50,712 nucleotides of DNA from assembly GCA_964555685.1 (NCBI GenBank), contig CAZKTO010000013.1:1-50712 (forward strand), given 5' to 3'. The position numbers were made by a program, and so were the translations under genes. Below, piece by piece: positions 16,038 through 23,860 of this stretch. The notes beneath the pieces are model-generated. The model did no database searches. It worked only from the letters and a program-made list of their open reading frames with translations, and was not told the DNA's origin. Position 1 is the first letter of the stretch. The number at the start of each line of letters is the position of its first letter. The DNA is from CAZKTO01 sp964555685 (GTDB lineage: Bacteria; Chloroflexota; Dehalococcoidia; SHYB01).

Positions 16038-16313
16038 CTAGCCCCCGGCGACGGCGGGCACGATGCTGATCTCATCGCCGTCGCTGAGGGCGGTGTTCAT
16101 GCCCTGGAGGAAGCGGACGTCCTCCCCGTTGACGTAGATGTTGACGAAGCGGTGCAGCTCGCCCGAGGCGTCCATGATCCGCTCCCTCACGCCAGGGAAC
16201 TGCTTCTCCAGGTCCGCGATGCCGTCCTGGAGCGTCGAGCCGGAGACGTCGACCGTCTCCTGGCCCTTGGTGACCCGCCGCAGCGGCGTGGGGATGCGTA
16301 CCACAGCAGCCAT
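16038..16313 (-). CDS. MoaD/ThiS-family sulfur carrier protein
   Basis: A 91-residue beta-grasp protein ending in Gly-Gly (IVPAVAGG), the site that is adenylated and converted to a thiocarboxylate in sulfur carriers. The pattern MAAVVRIPTPLRRVTKGQ, then RFVNIYVNGEDVRFLQG and GDEISIVPAVAGG, is that of CysO/MoaD-like members. As the last gene of an operon with threonine synthase and a NIL protein, it more likely serves amino-acid sulfur transfer than molybdopterin or thiamine synthesis. That is inferred by analogy with the CysO and HcyS systems. Confidence 0.85.
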   Translation of the reverse strand: MAAVVRIPTPLRRVTKGQETVDVSGSTLQDGIADLEKQFPGVRERIMDASGELHRFVNIYVNGEDVRFLQGMNTALSDGDEISIVPAVAGG

Positions 16314-16427
16314 AGTCCCCTCCTTGCTCCTGCTCTCCGTGTGTTAGATGTCGTCGCGCCCTCTCTCGATGCGCCCCTCTCCCTTCAGGAGAGGAGCGGC
16401 TACCCCGACGTGTCGGGGTGGGAGAGG

Positions 16428-16667
16428 TCACCCATCCACCACGTCGCCGACCAGCGGGTCGACGCGGACGCCCCGCTTGCGGACCCAGTCCAGCCCGCGC
16501 TGAATGTTCTCCTTGGACCCCTCCAGCTCCAGAACGACCCAGCCGTAGTCCTCCGTCACGTCCGCTCGGCGGATGTTGGTGACCACGCTGTAGTCCTTGC
16601 CCAAGAGATAGATAATGGGCTCCTGGATCAGGTTGGCCGGAAAGCTGAACTTGACCCGTTGCTTCAT
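16428..16667 (-). CDS. NIL domain protein
   Basis: A 79-residue stand-alone NIL domain (VKFSFPANLIQEPIIYLLGK, then NIRRADVTEDYGWVVLELEG). NIL domains are ferredoxin-fold small-molecule or regulatory modules best known from the MetN methionine transporter and from homocysteine-forming proteins. It lies 37 bases downstream of the threonine synthase gene and upstream of the sulfur carrier gene, so a regulatory or partner role in methionine/cysteine/threonine metabolism is plausible. No binding residues can be named. Confidence 0.85.
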   Translation of the reverse strand: MKQRVKFSFPANLIQEPIIYLLGKDYSVVTNIRRADVTEDYGWVVLELEGSKENIQRGLDWVRKRGVRVDPLVGDVVDG

Positions 16668-16704
16668 CGCCGTCCTCCCTCGGACGCCGGAGCGCCGCCC
16701 GTCG

Positions 16705-17937
16705 TTAGCCCTTGCCGGCCTTGTCCATCGCGCGCTTGAACGAGTCGAGGGACGGCTTGATGATCAGTGGCCGCACCGCCTCCTCGACGACCTCCTGGGT
16801 CTTGAGCCCATTCCCCGTGACGTAGGCCACCGTCAGCTCCCTGGGGCCAATGACCCCCGAGGCCGCCAGACGCTTGAGGCCCGAGACGACCACGCCGGCG
16901 GCCGTCTCGCCGAAGATCCCCTCCGTCTCCGCCAGCAGCCGGATGCCCGCCACCACCTCCGGGTCGGTGACGGCCGTCGCGGAGCCGCCCGACTCCTTCA
17001 GGACCTTGAGGGCATAGTAGCCGTCGGCCGGGTTGCCGATGGCCAGGGACTTGGCGATGGTGTTGGGCTTGACGGGCCGCACGACCATCGATCCCTCGCT
17101 GAAGGCCGTCACGATGGGCGAGCAGCCCATGGGCTGGACCATGTGCATCTTGGTCGCCGCCCGCTCGATGAGGCCCAGGTCGTGGAACTCCTTGAGCCCC
17201 TTCCATATCTTGACGAAGAGGGAGCCCGAGGCCACGGGCACGATGGCGTGGTCCGGCGCCCGCCAGCCCAGCTGCTCCGCCACCTCGTAGCCCAGCGTCT
17301 TGCTCCCCTCGGCGTAGTAGGGGCGCACGTTGATGTTGACGAAGGCCCACTTGAACGTATCGGCCACCTCGCTGCACAGGCGGTTGACCTCGTCGTACGT
17401 CCCCTCGACGGCCACGAGCGTGGGCCCGTAGACGGCCGCGCCCACGACCTTGACCCGCTCCAGGTCCGCCGGGATGAACACGTAGGCCTTCATGCCGGCC
17501 TTGGCGGCGTGGGCGGCCACGGAGCCGGCCAGGTTGCCGGTGGAGGCGCAGGCCAGCGTGTCGAAGCCCATCTCCCGGGCCACAGTGGCCGCCACCGTCA
17601 CCACCCGGTCCTTGAAGGAGTAGGTGGGGTTGACGCAGTCGTTCTTGAGCCAGAGGTTCTCCAGGCCCAGACGATTGCCCAGGTTATCGGCCTTGACGAG
17701 GGGCGTGAAGCCGGCGTGAAGGTCGATGACCGGCCCATCGCCGACGGGCAGGAGGTCGCGGTAGCGCCACACGGTGAGGGGCCCCGCCTGGATGCGCTGG
17801 CGGGTGACGGTCCGCTTGAGCCCGTCGTAGTCGTAGACCACCTCGAGGGGGCCGAAGCACCACTCGCAGATGTTCAACGCTTCTTTGGGGTACTCGCGGC
17901 CGCACTCACGGCATCGGAGCGCCTTGGCGAAGGCCAT
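16705..17937 (-). CDS. thrC: Threonine synthase
   Basis: PLP enzyme making threonine from O-phosphohomoserine. The 410 residues carry an N-terminal zinc-ribbon-like segment (LRCRECGREYP, then ICEWCFGPLEV). The PLP lysine sits in NPTYSFKDRVV, the phosphate loop is ASTGNLAGSVAAHAAKAG, and a C-terminal VTGNGLKT motif binds the cofactor. ATG 17937 has GAGGGATGAG before it and is preferred over TTG 17958. It heads an operon with NIL and MoaD/ThiS proteins, so a role in sulfur amino-acid synthesis with the same phosphohomoserine substrate is a fair alternative. It follows an attenuator-like leader. Confidence 0.9.
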   Translation of the reverse strand: MAFAKALRCRECGREYPKEALNICEWCFGPLEVVYDYDGLKRTVTRQRIQAGPLTVWRYRDLLPVGDGPVIDLHAGFTPLVKADNLGNRLGLENLWLKNDCVNPTYSFKDRVVTVAATVAREMGFDTLACASTGNLAGSVAAHAAKAGMKAYVFIPADLERVKVVGAAVYGPTLVAVEGTYDEVNRLCSEVADTFKWAFVNINVRPYYAEGSKTLGYEVAEQLGWRAPDHAIVPVASGSLFVKIWKGLKEFHDLGLIERAATKMHMVQPMGCSPIVTAFSEGSMVVRPVKPNTIAKSLAIGNPADGYYALKVLKESGGSATAVTDPEVVAGIRLLAETEGIFGETAAGVVVSGLKRLAASGVIGPRELTVAYVTGNGLKTQEVVEEAVRPLIIKPSLDSFKRAMDKAGKG

Positions 17938-17956
17938 CTCATCCCTCACGAGCTTC

Positions 17957-18036
17957 AAAAAAATAAGACCGCTTCGGGTGAAGGGTCTTACCAGATCGGC
18001 CCCGGCTGCCGGACCCGAAGGCTACAGAGCGGTCTT
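17957..18036 (-). terminator. Intrinsic terminator/attenuator in the thrC leader
   Basis: On the minus strand, AAGACCG (18030-18036) and CTTCGGGT (18013-18020) pair with the continuous ACCCGAAGCGGTCTT (17965-17979), followed by A and seven T (17957-17963). The 5' arm carries a nine-base bulge that contains the stop codon of the leader reading frame. The terminator lies before the gene it would silence, so it is probably conditional. Confidence 0.75.
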
Positions 18037-18054
18037 GCCACCTCGCATCCCCAT
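18022..18054 (-). CDS. Leader peptide candidate upstream of threonine synthase
   Basis: A ten-codon frame, MGMRGGKTAL, starts about three bases after the predicted transcription start and ends with TAG inside the 5' arm of the terminator. There is no room for a ribosome site, so initiation would be leaderless. A ribosome halted at the stop would cover the upstream arm of the terminator and favour readthrough. The peptide has two Met and one Thr but no codon run, so the sensed signal is unclear. Confidence 0.5.
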   Translation of the reverse strand: MGMRGGKTAL

Positions 18055-18063
18055 GACCGGCGC

Positions 18064-18092
18064 ATCGTACCAGAACAGCGCGGCGCCGTCAA
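18064..18092 (-). promoter_or_regulatory. Promoter of the thrC - NIL - MoaD operon
   Basis: TTGACG (18087-18092), a 17-base spacer and TACGAT (18064-18069) on the minus strand. Transcription would start near 18057, giving a leader of about 120 bases with a short reading frame and a terminator. Confidence 0.75.
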
Positions 18093-18131
18093 CGACGGGC
18101 CCCCAGCCTGGCGCGGCCTCCCGCAGCGCCG

Positions 18132-18137
18132 TATAAT
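18132..18137 (+). promoter_or_regulatory. -10 box of the first amidohydrolase gene
   Basis: TATAAT at 18132-18137, 26 bases before the GTG start and divergent from the thrC promoter. A good GGGAGG ribosome site lies in between. Confidence 0.6.
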
Positions 18138-18163
18138 GGCGCCACTTCGACGGGAGGTGCGCT

Positions 18164-19264
18164 GTGGCGAAGTACAAGATCGTATCGGCCGACGACCACA
18201 TGGACATGACGACCATCCCGCCCAAGCTGTGGGAGGAGCGTCTCCCCGCTGCCTGGCGGGCCCGCGCCCCGCGCGTGGTGCCCACGCCCGAGGGGAACTT
18301 CTGGCAGGTGGACGGCCAGACGCTGGGCGCCAGCGGGAACCCCAAGGTGAGGATCATCCCCAGCGCCATCACCCGCGCCGGCATCGAGGACAACGGCTTC
18401 CGCCCCTCCACGCCCGAGATGCGCCTCAAGGACATGGACCTGGACGGCGTCTACTCCCAGGTCATCTACGGCCCGCCCACCGGCATCCGCGTGCCCGACC
18501 CGGCCCTCAAGGCCGAGTGCCTGAAGGTCTACAACGACTGGGCCGCCGAGTTCAACGGCAGCTCGCCGGACCGCCTCTGCGTCCTCGCCTACGTGCCCAT
18601 GCACGACCCCAAGGCCGCCGAGGCCGAGCTCCGCCGGGCCGCCAAGACCGGCCACAAGGGCGTCGTCGTCAGCTTCTTCGAGGCCGCGAAGCCCGTCCAT
18701 GAGCCCGAGTGGGAGCCCCTGTGGGCCGCCGCCGAGGAGGTGGGGACGCCCTTGAGCTTCCACCTGGGCGGCGGCTTCCACACCATCAAGCCCCAGCCCG
18801 GCTCCTGGACCATCGAGGCCTTCGCCACCGTCGCCCCCATGCAGCTCGACGAGGCCCTCGCCGTCATGGTCTTCTGCGGCGCCCTGGAGCGGCATCCCAG
18901 GATGAAGCTCGTCCTGGGCGAGTCGGGCCTCGGCTGGATCCCGTACGTCATCGAGCGGATGGACATGGAGTTCCACCGCCACGGCCCCAGCGTGAAGGAC
19001 GTGAAGCTGACCGCCAAGCCCAGCGAGCTCTTCGCCCGCCAGTGCTACGCCACCTTCGAGGAGGACCGCCTGGGCGTCCAGCTCATCCCCTACATCGGCG
19101 TCAACAACGTCATGTGGGCCTCGGACTACCCGCACCCGGACAGCACCTTCCCCCACTCGCTGCAGGCCATCAAGGATGCGTTCAAGAGGACCGACGCCAA
19201 GACGGTGCGGAAGGTCACCTGCGATACGGCCGCCGCCCTCTACAGGGTGAAGGGCGCCTCCTGA
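18164..19264 (+). CDS. Amidohydrolase-2 family metal-dependent hydrolase
   Basis: TIM-barrel hydrolase/decarboxylase of the ACMSD/LigW type, 366 residues. The N-terminal metal motif, usually D-x-H, is present as ADDHMD (9-14). Further ligands are the His in SFHLGGGFH, GESGLGWIPYVIERMD, and the C-terminal ASDYPHPDSTFP with the acid ligand Asp. Such enzymes act on carboxylated aromatic or similar compounds; the substrate is not evident. GTG start with GGGAGG. It is followed by a ThDP enzyme, so both may belong to one catabolic route. A related gene lies at 24469. Confidence 0.88.
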   Translation: MAKYKIVSADDHMDMTTIPPKLWEERLPAAWRARAPRVVPTPEGNFWQVDGQTLGASGNPKVRIIPSAITRAGIEDNGFRPSTPEMRLKDMDLDGVYSQVIYGPPTGIRVPDPALKAECLKVYNDWAAEFNGSSPDRLCVLAYVPMHDPKAAEAELRRAAKTGHKGVVVSFFEAAKPVHEPEWEPLWAAAEEVGTPLSFHLGGGFHTIKPQPGSWTIEAFATVAPMQLDEALAVMVFCGALERHPRMKLVLGESGLGWIPYVIERMDMEFHRHGPSVKDVKLTAKPSELFARQCYATFEEDRLGVQLIPYIGVNNVMWASDYPHPDSTFPHSLQAIKDAFKRTDAKTVRKVTCDTAAALYRVKGAS

Positions 19265-19382
19265 GCCGAAGCCCCGAGCCCGGCGTGGGGGTCTTGTCGA
19301 AGGGGCGCCGCTCCCAACCCTGGTATGCTGTCGCACACGCTCGGCAGCGTCCGAAGCGGAAGCTCGAACAGGGAGGGACCAC

Positions 19383-21020
19383 ATGAACGGCGCGGGAGTC
19401 ATCGCGGAGATCCTCAAGCGAGAGGGCACCGAGTTCCTGGCCTGCTACCCCAACCAGCCCCTCATCGAATCGTGCGCCCAGGCGGGGATCAGGCCCATCA
19501 TGTGCCGCCAGGAGCGCGTCGGGATGGCCATCGCCGACGGCTTCAGCCGCACCACCAACGGCCGCCGCATCGGCGTCTTCACCATGCAGCACGGGCCCGG
19601 GGCCGAGAACGCCTTCCCCGGCGCCGCTCAGGCCTTCAGCGACAACGTCCCCGTCCTGCTCCTGCCCAGCGGCGAGCCGACCAATAGAGCGCACGTCCGC
19701 CCCACCTTCCGGTCCGTCGAGAACTACGGCGGCGTCACCAAGTGGATGGCCGAGGTCAATCTCATCGAGCGGATCCCGGAGCTGATGCGCCGGGCGTTCT
19801 ATCAGCTCAGGACGGGCAAGGGCGGGCCCGTGCTCCTCGAGGTCCCCAGGAACATCTTGAGCTCCGAGCTCCAGGGTGCCGTCGACTACGTCCCCCCCAA
19901 GGGCAGCAGGTCCGCGCCGGACCCAGCCGAGGCGCGCGAGGTGGCCGGAGCCCTGCTCAAGGCCAAGAGCCTCGTCATCCACGCCGGGCAGGGCGTCATG
20001 TACGCCGAAGCCTGGGACGAGCTCCAGGAGCTGGCCGAGCTGCTCCAGGCCCCCGTGATGACGACGATGCCGGGCAAGAGCGGCTTCCCCGAGAACCACC
20101 CCTTGTCCCTGGGCGCATGCTCCATCTCCACCCCCAAGCCCGTGGCGCACTTCCTCAAACAGGCGGACATGCTCTTCGGCATCGGGTGCAGCTTCACCCG
20201 GACGACCTATGGCAAGACGATCCCTCCCGGCAAGATCATGGTCCACTCGACCAACGACCCCGCCGATGTGAACAAGGACTATCGCGCGGACTACGCCGTC
20301 GTCGGCGACGCCAAGCTCACGCTCCAGGCGCTCATCCACGAGATCAAGGCCCAGACCAAGGGCGCCGGCAGCCGGAACAACGGGGATGCGCCGCGGCAGG
20401 TCCAGGCGCTCAAGAAGGAGTCGCTCCAGGAGTGGATGCCGCACTTCACGTCCAAGGAGGTCCCCATCAATCCCTACCGGATCATCTGGGACCTGATGCA
20501 TCACGTGGACCGCGCCAACACCATCATCACTCACGACGCCGGGAGCCCCAGGGACCACCTGGTGCCGTTCTGGGAGAGCGTGGCCCCTCGAACGTACCTG
20601 GGTTGGGGAAAGTCGACGCAGCTCGGCTACGGGCTGGGCCTGGCCATGGGCGCCAAGCTGGCCCAGCCCCAGAAGCTCTGCATCAACATCATGGGGGACG
20701 CCTCCATCGGCATGGTCGGCATGGACATCGAGACGGCCGCCCGGTCGAAGATCGGGATCCTCACCATTGTCCTGAACAACGGGGCCATGGCCATCGAACG
20801 CCGGTCGATGCCGTTCGCCACGGAGCGGTACGGAAGCGTCTACCTGGGCGGGAACTACCGCGACGTCGCCAAGGCGCTGGGAGGATGGGGGGAGCGGGTG
20901 ACGAAGCCGGAGGAGTTCATCCCTGCTTTGACGCGGGCCATCGACGTCACCAGCATGGGGCAGCCGGCGATGCTCGAGTGCATGACGAAGGAGTGCTTCG
21001 ACTTCCCGCGGTATGCGTAG
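19383..21020 (+). CDS. Thiamine diphosphate-dependent enzyme, acetolactate synthase-like
   Basis: A 545-residue member of the acetolactate synthase/benzoylformate decarboxylase family. The catalytic Glu lies in CRQERVGMAIADGFSR (about 40-55), the central domain in VIHAGQGVMYAEAWDELQEL, and the ThDP-Mg motif in GDASIGMVGMDIETAARSKI with LNNGA. FAD-binding residues of true acetolactate synthases are not obvious, and no small regulatory subunit gene is nearby, so a catabolic carboligase or decarboxylase is more likely than branched-chain synthesis. ATG after GGGAGG. The -10 may be TATGCT near 19323. Confidence 0.85.
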   Translation: MNGAGVIAEILKREGTEFLACYPNQPLIESCAQAGIRPIMCRQERVGMAIADGFSRTTNGRRIGVFTMQHGPGAENAFPGAAQAFSDNVPVLLLPSGEPTNRAHVRPTFRSVENYGGVTKWMAEVNLIERIPELMRRAFYQLRTGKGGPVLLEVPRNILSSELQGAVDYVPPKGSRSAPDPAEAREVAGALLKAKSLVIHAGQGVMYAEAWDELQELAELLQAPVMTTMPGKSGFPENHPLSLGACSISTPKPVAHFLKQADMLFGIGCSFTRTTYGKTIPPGKIMVHSTNDPADVNKDYRADYAVVGDAKLTLQALIHEIKAQTKGAGSRNNGDAPRQVQALKKESLQEWMPHFTSKEVPINPYRIIWDLMHHVDRANTIITHDAGSPRDHLVPFWESVAPRTYLGWGKSTQLGYGLGLAMGAKLAQPQKLCINIMGDASIGMVGMDIETAARSKIGILTIVLNNGAMAIERRSMPFATERYGSVYLGGNYRDVAKALGGWGERVTKPEEFIPALTRAIDVTSMGQPAMLECMTKECFDFPRYA

Positions 21021-21161
21021 CGCCCGGACCGCGCGAACGGCTAAGAAACTATCTCAAAATCTTGTCGTGGTTCAATTTGAAATCGGGAGCGGGCGTGCTC
21101 ACATTGAGTCAATGGCGAAACCCGCACAAATTGATTAGGCTAGACGGCGAAGGAGGATGCC

Positions 21162-22049
21162 ATGAGCCTAGTCAATGACCTTATTACCGAAGTGGTCGAT
21201 GCATCCTCCGACCTGAGCCAAGTGCTGAGGAAGGCTAAGGTGCTTGCGTCCGAACTCAAAAGTAAGGAGCTACGGGCATGGGCTGAGGCCGAATTGAACG
21301 GTTACGAGGACAAGGACGCGCTCCCCAAATACCGGGTATCCGCTGGGAGCAACTTCGGCAACTTCGTTGGCTATGGCATGCGCGCGAATGCGCTTCCGAT
21401 CCGCCTGTCCAGCCTGCCCGAGAGTTGGCGTGAGAGCCTGTCGAAGCTGGAGTTGCGCTCAGGAATCGCTGCCCTACAGGAGATGTTCAGGTCTGAGAAG
21501 GACTACCAGGAGCACTGGGATGCCGACAGAATAGCCGCAGTCTCAGAGAAGCTCTACAGCGACATGAACATGATCAGGGCGTGGAAGGTCATCACCAAGT
21601 CCGAGATTGTGGCTGTGCTCGACGCGGTGAGGAACCGCCTCCTCAACTTTCTGCTAGACCTCAAGGAGCAATATCCAGAGGTGGAGGCTGCTGACATGAA
21701 CCTTCACTCCATCCCCAAGGATGATGTGCGCGTAAACGTCGTCAATAATATCTTTGGCGGGCAAAACGTGCTGGCGAGTGGCGGGACGGTGCGCCAACAA
21801 GTGCACCAAGGCGTGAAGCCGGGTGATCTTGTGTCTCTATTAGCCGCCCTTAGGGAGGCGTCGTTGCCCGAAGAATTGATCAGCGAGCTTCCTGTGGCGA
21901 TCGACAAGGACAAGCTGGTTCCCAAAGGCGGCATCGGGCCAAGTGTTACTCGATGGCTAGCCAAGGTCGGCGAGAAGGTGGCCACTAACACTGCCGTTGA
22001 GTTCGCAACTAAGGCACTCCTCCGATATTACGGGCCAGCCGGGTCCTGA
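21162..22049 (+). CDS. AbiTii-domain protein (abortive infection type)
   Basis: A 295-residue protein. Residues 1 to about 190 match the AbiTii domain: LSQVLRKAKVLASELKSKEL, then RAWAEAELNGYED, LPKYRVSAGSNFGNF and LPIRLSSLP. This domain is named from an abortive infection system that kills or halts phage-infected cells. The C-terminal third has NVVNNIFGGQNVLASGG, a Gly-rich pattern often seen in proteins of bacterial conflict systems, and a helical end. It starts at ATG 21162 after AAGGAGG. GC content is clearly lower than its neighbours, and inverted repeats bracket the gene, so it was probably acquired. Confidence 0.85.
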   Translation: MSLVNDLITEVVDASSDLSQVLRKAKVLASELKSKELRAWAEAELNGYEDKDALPKYRVSAGSNFGNFVGYGMRANALPIRLSSLPESWRESLSKLELRSGIAALQEMFRSEKDYQEHWDADRIAAVSEKLYSDMNMIRAWKVITKSEIVAVLDAVRNRLLNFLLDLKEQYPEVEAADMNLHSIPKDDVRVNVVNNIFGGQNVLASGGTVRQQVHQGVKPGDLVSLLAALREASLPEELISELPVAIDKDKLVPKGGIGPSVTRWLAKVGEKVATNTAVEFATKALLRYYGPAGS

Positions 22050-22123
22050 TTTCCAAGAGGCCAAATCGTCGCTATGGCGGATTCAAATTGATCCACTACT
22101 CAAAATCTTGTCAGTCCGAGTGC

Positions 22124-22152
22124 CCCGACAGCCTGTAACCTGTCAGGGCGCT
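22124..22152 (-). terminator. Hairpin downstream of tRNA-Arg
   Basis: CCCTGACAG pairs with CTGTCGGGG (one G-T pair) with an eight-to-eleven base loop. It lies 34-62 bases downstream of the tRNA 3' end on the tRNA strand and may end its transcript, although no U-tract follows. Confidence 0.4.
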
Positions 22153-22185
22153 TTTTGAGATAGTTTCCAAAGAGCCTCGCGGAGG

Positions 22186-22260
22186 TGGTGCCCCCGGAGA
22201 GACTCGAACTCTCGCATCTGGCTCCGGAGGCCAGCGCTCTATCCGCTGAGCTACGGGGGC
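22186..22260 (-). tRNA. tRNA-Arg (anticodon CCG)
   Basis: A full cloverleaf on the minus strand. The acceptor is GCCCCCG / CGGGGGC with discriminator A, the D arm TAGCTCAGCGGATAGAGC, the anticodon stem CTGGC / GCCAG with loop CTCCGGA, and the T arm GAGAGTTCGAGTCTCTC. The CCA end is encoded (22186-22188). It reads CGG codons. A promoter TTGCGC-17-TACGAT lies just upstream. The AbiTii cassette ends 20 bases from its 3' side. Confidence 0.95.
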
Positions 22261-22351
22261 GCACGGAACGCGACCATCGTAATACGCGGGGCTCCCCGGC
22301 GCAACCGGCCTGCCAGAGGCCCCCATAGCAGCTCCGTCGCTGCCCGTGGCC

Positions 22352-22357
22352 TATACT
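22352..22357 (+). promoter_or_regulatory. -10 box giving a probable leaderless yggS mRNA
   Basis: TATACT is followed by six bases and then the ATG, so transcription should begin at or next to the start codon. This is the same arrangement as for pyrF. Confidence 0.6.
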
Positions 22358-22363
22358 AACGGC

Positions 22364-23020
22364 ATGTCCATCGAGACGAATATCGCCCGCGTCCGGGAGC
22401 GCATCGCCCGGGCCGCCGAGCGCGCCGGCCGGGACCCAAAAGACATCACGCTCGTGGCCGTGACCAAGACGACGGACGTGGACGGCGTCCGCCGCGCCCT
22501 CGAGGCCGGCCTGCGTCACTTCGGCGAGAACCGCGTCCAGGAGGCGGAGCGCAAGCTGGCCGAGCTGGGCGGGCTGCGCTCCCAGATGACCTGGCACATG
22601 GTCGGCACGCTTCAGAGCAACAAGGCCAAGGACGCCATCCAGCTTTTCGATATAATGCAAAGCGTCGACTCCGTGCGCCTTGGGGAGCGGCTGGACCGCC
22701 TCCTGGAGCGGCGGATGCCCGTATTCCTCGAAGTCAACGTGGCCGGGGAGGCGGCGAAGCATGGCTTCGGTCCCGGGGAGGTGGCTGAGGCCTGCGCGGC
22801 TCTCCGGCGCTGTCCGCATCTGGACGTGCGAGGGCTCATGACCATCGCGCCCCTCGCCACGGACCCCGAGCAGGCGCGCCCGGTCTTCCGGCGCCTGCGA
22901 GCGCTGGCCCTGGGCCTGGGCCTGCCCGAGCTCTCCATGGGCATGACCGACGACTTCGAGGTGGCCATCGAGGAGGGGGCGACGACGGTCCGTATCGGCC
23001 GGGCGATATTCGATGAGTAG
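22364..23020 (+). CDS. yggS: YggS/PROSC-family PLP homeostasis protein
   Basis: PLP-binding protein of the alanine-racemase-like barrel, which keeps free PLP at safe levels; it has no known catalytic step. The 218 residues show the PLP lysine in LVAVTKTTDVDGVRRALEAG, then HFGENRVQEAERKLAEL, the loop WHMVGTLQSNKAKDAIQLF, and the end SMGMTDDFEVAIEEGATTVR. ATG 22364 lies six bases after TATACT, so the mRNA is probably leaderless. It leads the usual yggS-proC-yggT order. Confidence 0.94.
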   Translation: MSIETNIARVRERIARAAERAGRDPKDITLVAVTKTTDVDGVRRALEAGLRHFGENRVQEAERKLAELGGLRSQMTWHMVGTLQSNKAKDAIQLFDIMQSVDSVRLGERLDRLLERRMPVFLEVNVAGEAAKHGFGPGEVAEACAALRRCPHLDVRGLMTIAPLATDPEQARPVFRRLRALALGLGLPELSMGMTDDFEVAIEEGATTVRIGRAIFDE

Positions 23021-23050
23021 CGCGGGCGACCGCCAGGAGCTGGAGGGCGC

Positions 23051-23860
23051 ATGAAGCTAGGATTCGTGGGCGGCGGAACGATGGCCGAGGCCATGATCGC
23101 CGGCGTCCTGCGCCGGGGCGCGGCCTCCGCCAAGGAGATCGTCGCCAGCGATGTGCTGGCCTCTCGCCGCGACTACCTGCGCCAGAAGTACGGCGTCCGC
23201 ACCGTCGAGGAGAACGCCTTGGCCGTCGCGGGGGCCGTCGTGGCGGTGCTGGCCGTCAAGCCCCAGCAGCTGGGCCAGGTGCTGGCCGGGCTGAAGGGCC
23301 GCATCCGCCCCAGCCAGGCCGTCCTCTCCATCGTCGCCGGAGCGCCCATCCGCGCCATCGCCGCGGGCCTCGGCCACGATCGCATCGTCCGCGCCATGCC
23401 CAACACGCCGGGGCAGATCGGCGCGGGCATCACGGCGTGGACCGCCACGCCCAAGGTCACCAAGGCCCAGCGAGAGGCGGCAAAGGCCGTGCTTGCGGCC
23501 CTGGGGCAGGAGGTGGAGGTCGCCGGCGAGAAGCTGATCGACGTGGCGACGGCCCTCTCCGGCAGCGGCCCCGCCTACGTCTTTCTCTTTATCGAGGCCC
23601 TCATCGACGCCGGCGTCCATCTGGGCATGACACGAGAGGTCGCCCACCAGCTCGCGGTGCAGACGGTGGCGGGCAGCGCCGCCATGGCCGCCCAAACGGC
23701 AGAGCACCCGGCCGCTCTGCGCAACAAGGTCACCTCGCCCGGGGGCACCACCGCGGAGGCCCTGCTGGTCCTAGAGGAGGAGGGCTTCCGCGCCGCCCTC
23801 ATGAACGCCGTGGCCGCCGCCTACGAGAAATCCGTCCAGCTCGGGAAGGAGACGGCTTAG
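23051..23860 (+). CDS. proC: Pyrroline-5-carboxylate reductase
   Basis: Last step of proline synthesis, reducing P5C with NAD(P)H. The 269 residues begin with the Rossmann motif MKLGFVGGGTMAEAMIAGVL. The signature of the C-terminal dimer domain follows: DVATALSGSGPAYVFLFIEA, then LRNKVTSPGGTTAEAL. ATG start after GGAGGGCGC. proA and proB are about 14 kb away, so the proline genes form two loci. Confidence 0.96.
   Translation: MKLGFVGGGTMAEAMIAGVLRRGAASAKEIVASDVLASRRDYLRQKYGVRTVEENALAVAGAVVAVLAVKPQQLGQVLAGLKGRIRPSQAVLSIVAGAPIRAIAAGLGHDRIVRAMPNTPGQIGAGITAWTATPKVTKAQREAAKAVLAALGQEVEVAGEKLIDVATALSGSGPAYVFLFIEALIDAGVHLGMTREVAHQLAVQTVAGSAAMAAQTAEHPAALRNKVTSPGGTTAEALLVLEEEGFRAALMNAVAAAYEKSVQLGKETA

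Larger units (their letters stand above)
21046..22166. mobile_element. Inverted-repeat-bounded cassette carrying an AbiTii gene
   Basis: AAACTATCTCAAAA (21046-21059) and its exact reverse complement (22153-22166) bracket the AbiTii gene. A second nested pair is GTGGTTCAATTTGAA (21067-21081) and TTCAAATTGATCCAC (22082-22096), with one mismatch. Words from these ends recur at 4286-4315. No transposase lies within, so it looks like a MITE-like or passively mobilised unit. Its right end is 20 bases from the 3' end of tRNA-Arg. The IS5-like nature of the ends is only a guess. Confidence 0.65.

Noticed and set aside
16341..16347. GTTAGAT between the NIL and MoaD/ThiS genes, as a possible attC right core.
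   Set aside because: No left core or stem, and the flanking genes form a normal operon.
17957..18060. T-box riboswitch before threonine synthase, because of GGTGGCAAGACCGC near the terminator.
   Set aside because: The leader is only about 120 bases and lacks room for stem I with a specifier loop; a short frame with attenuator explains it better.
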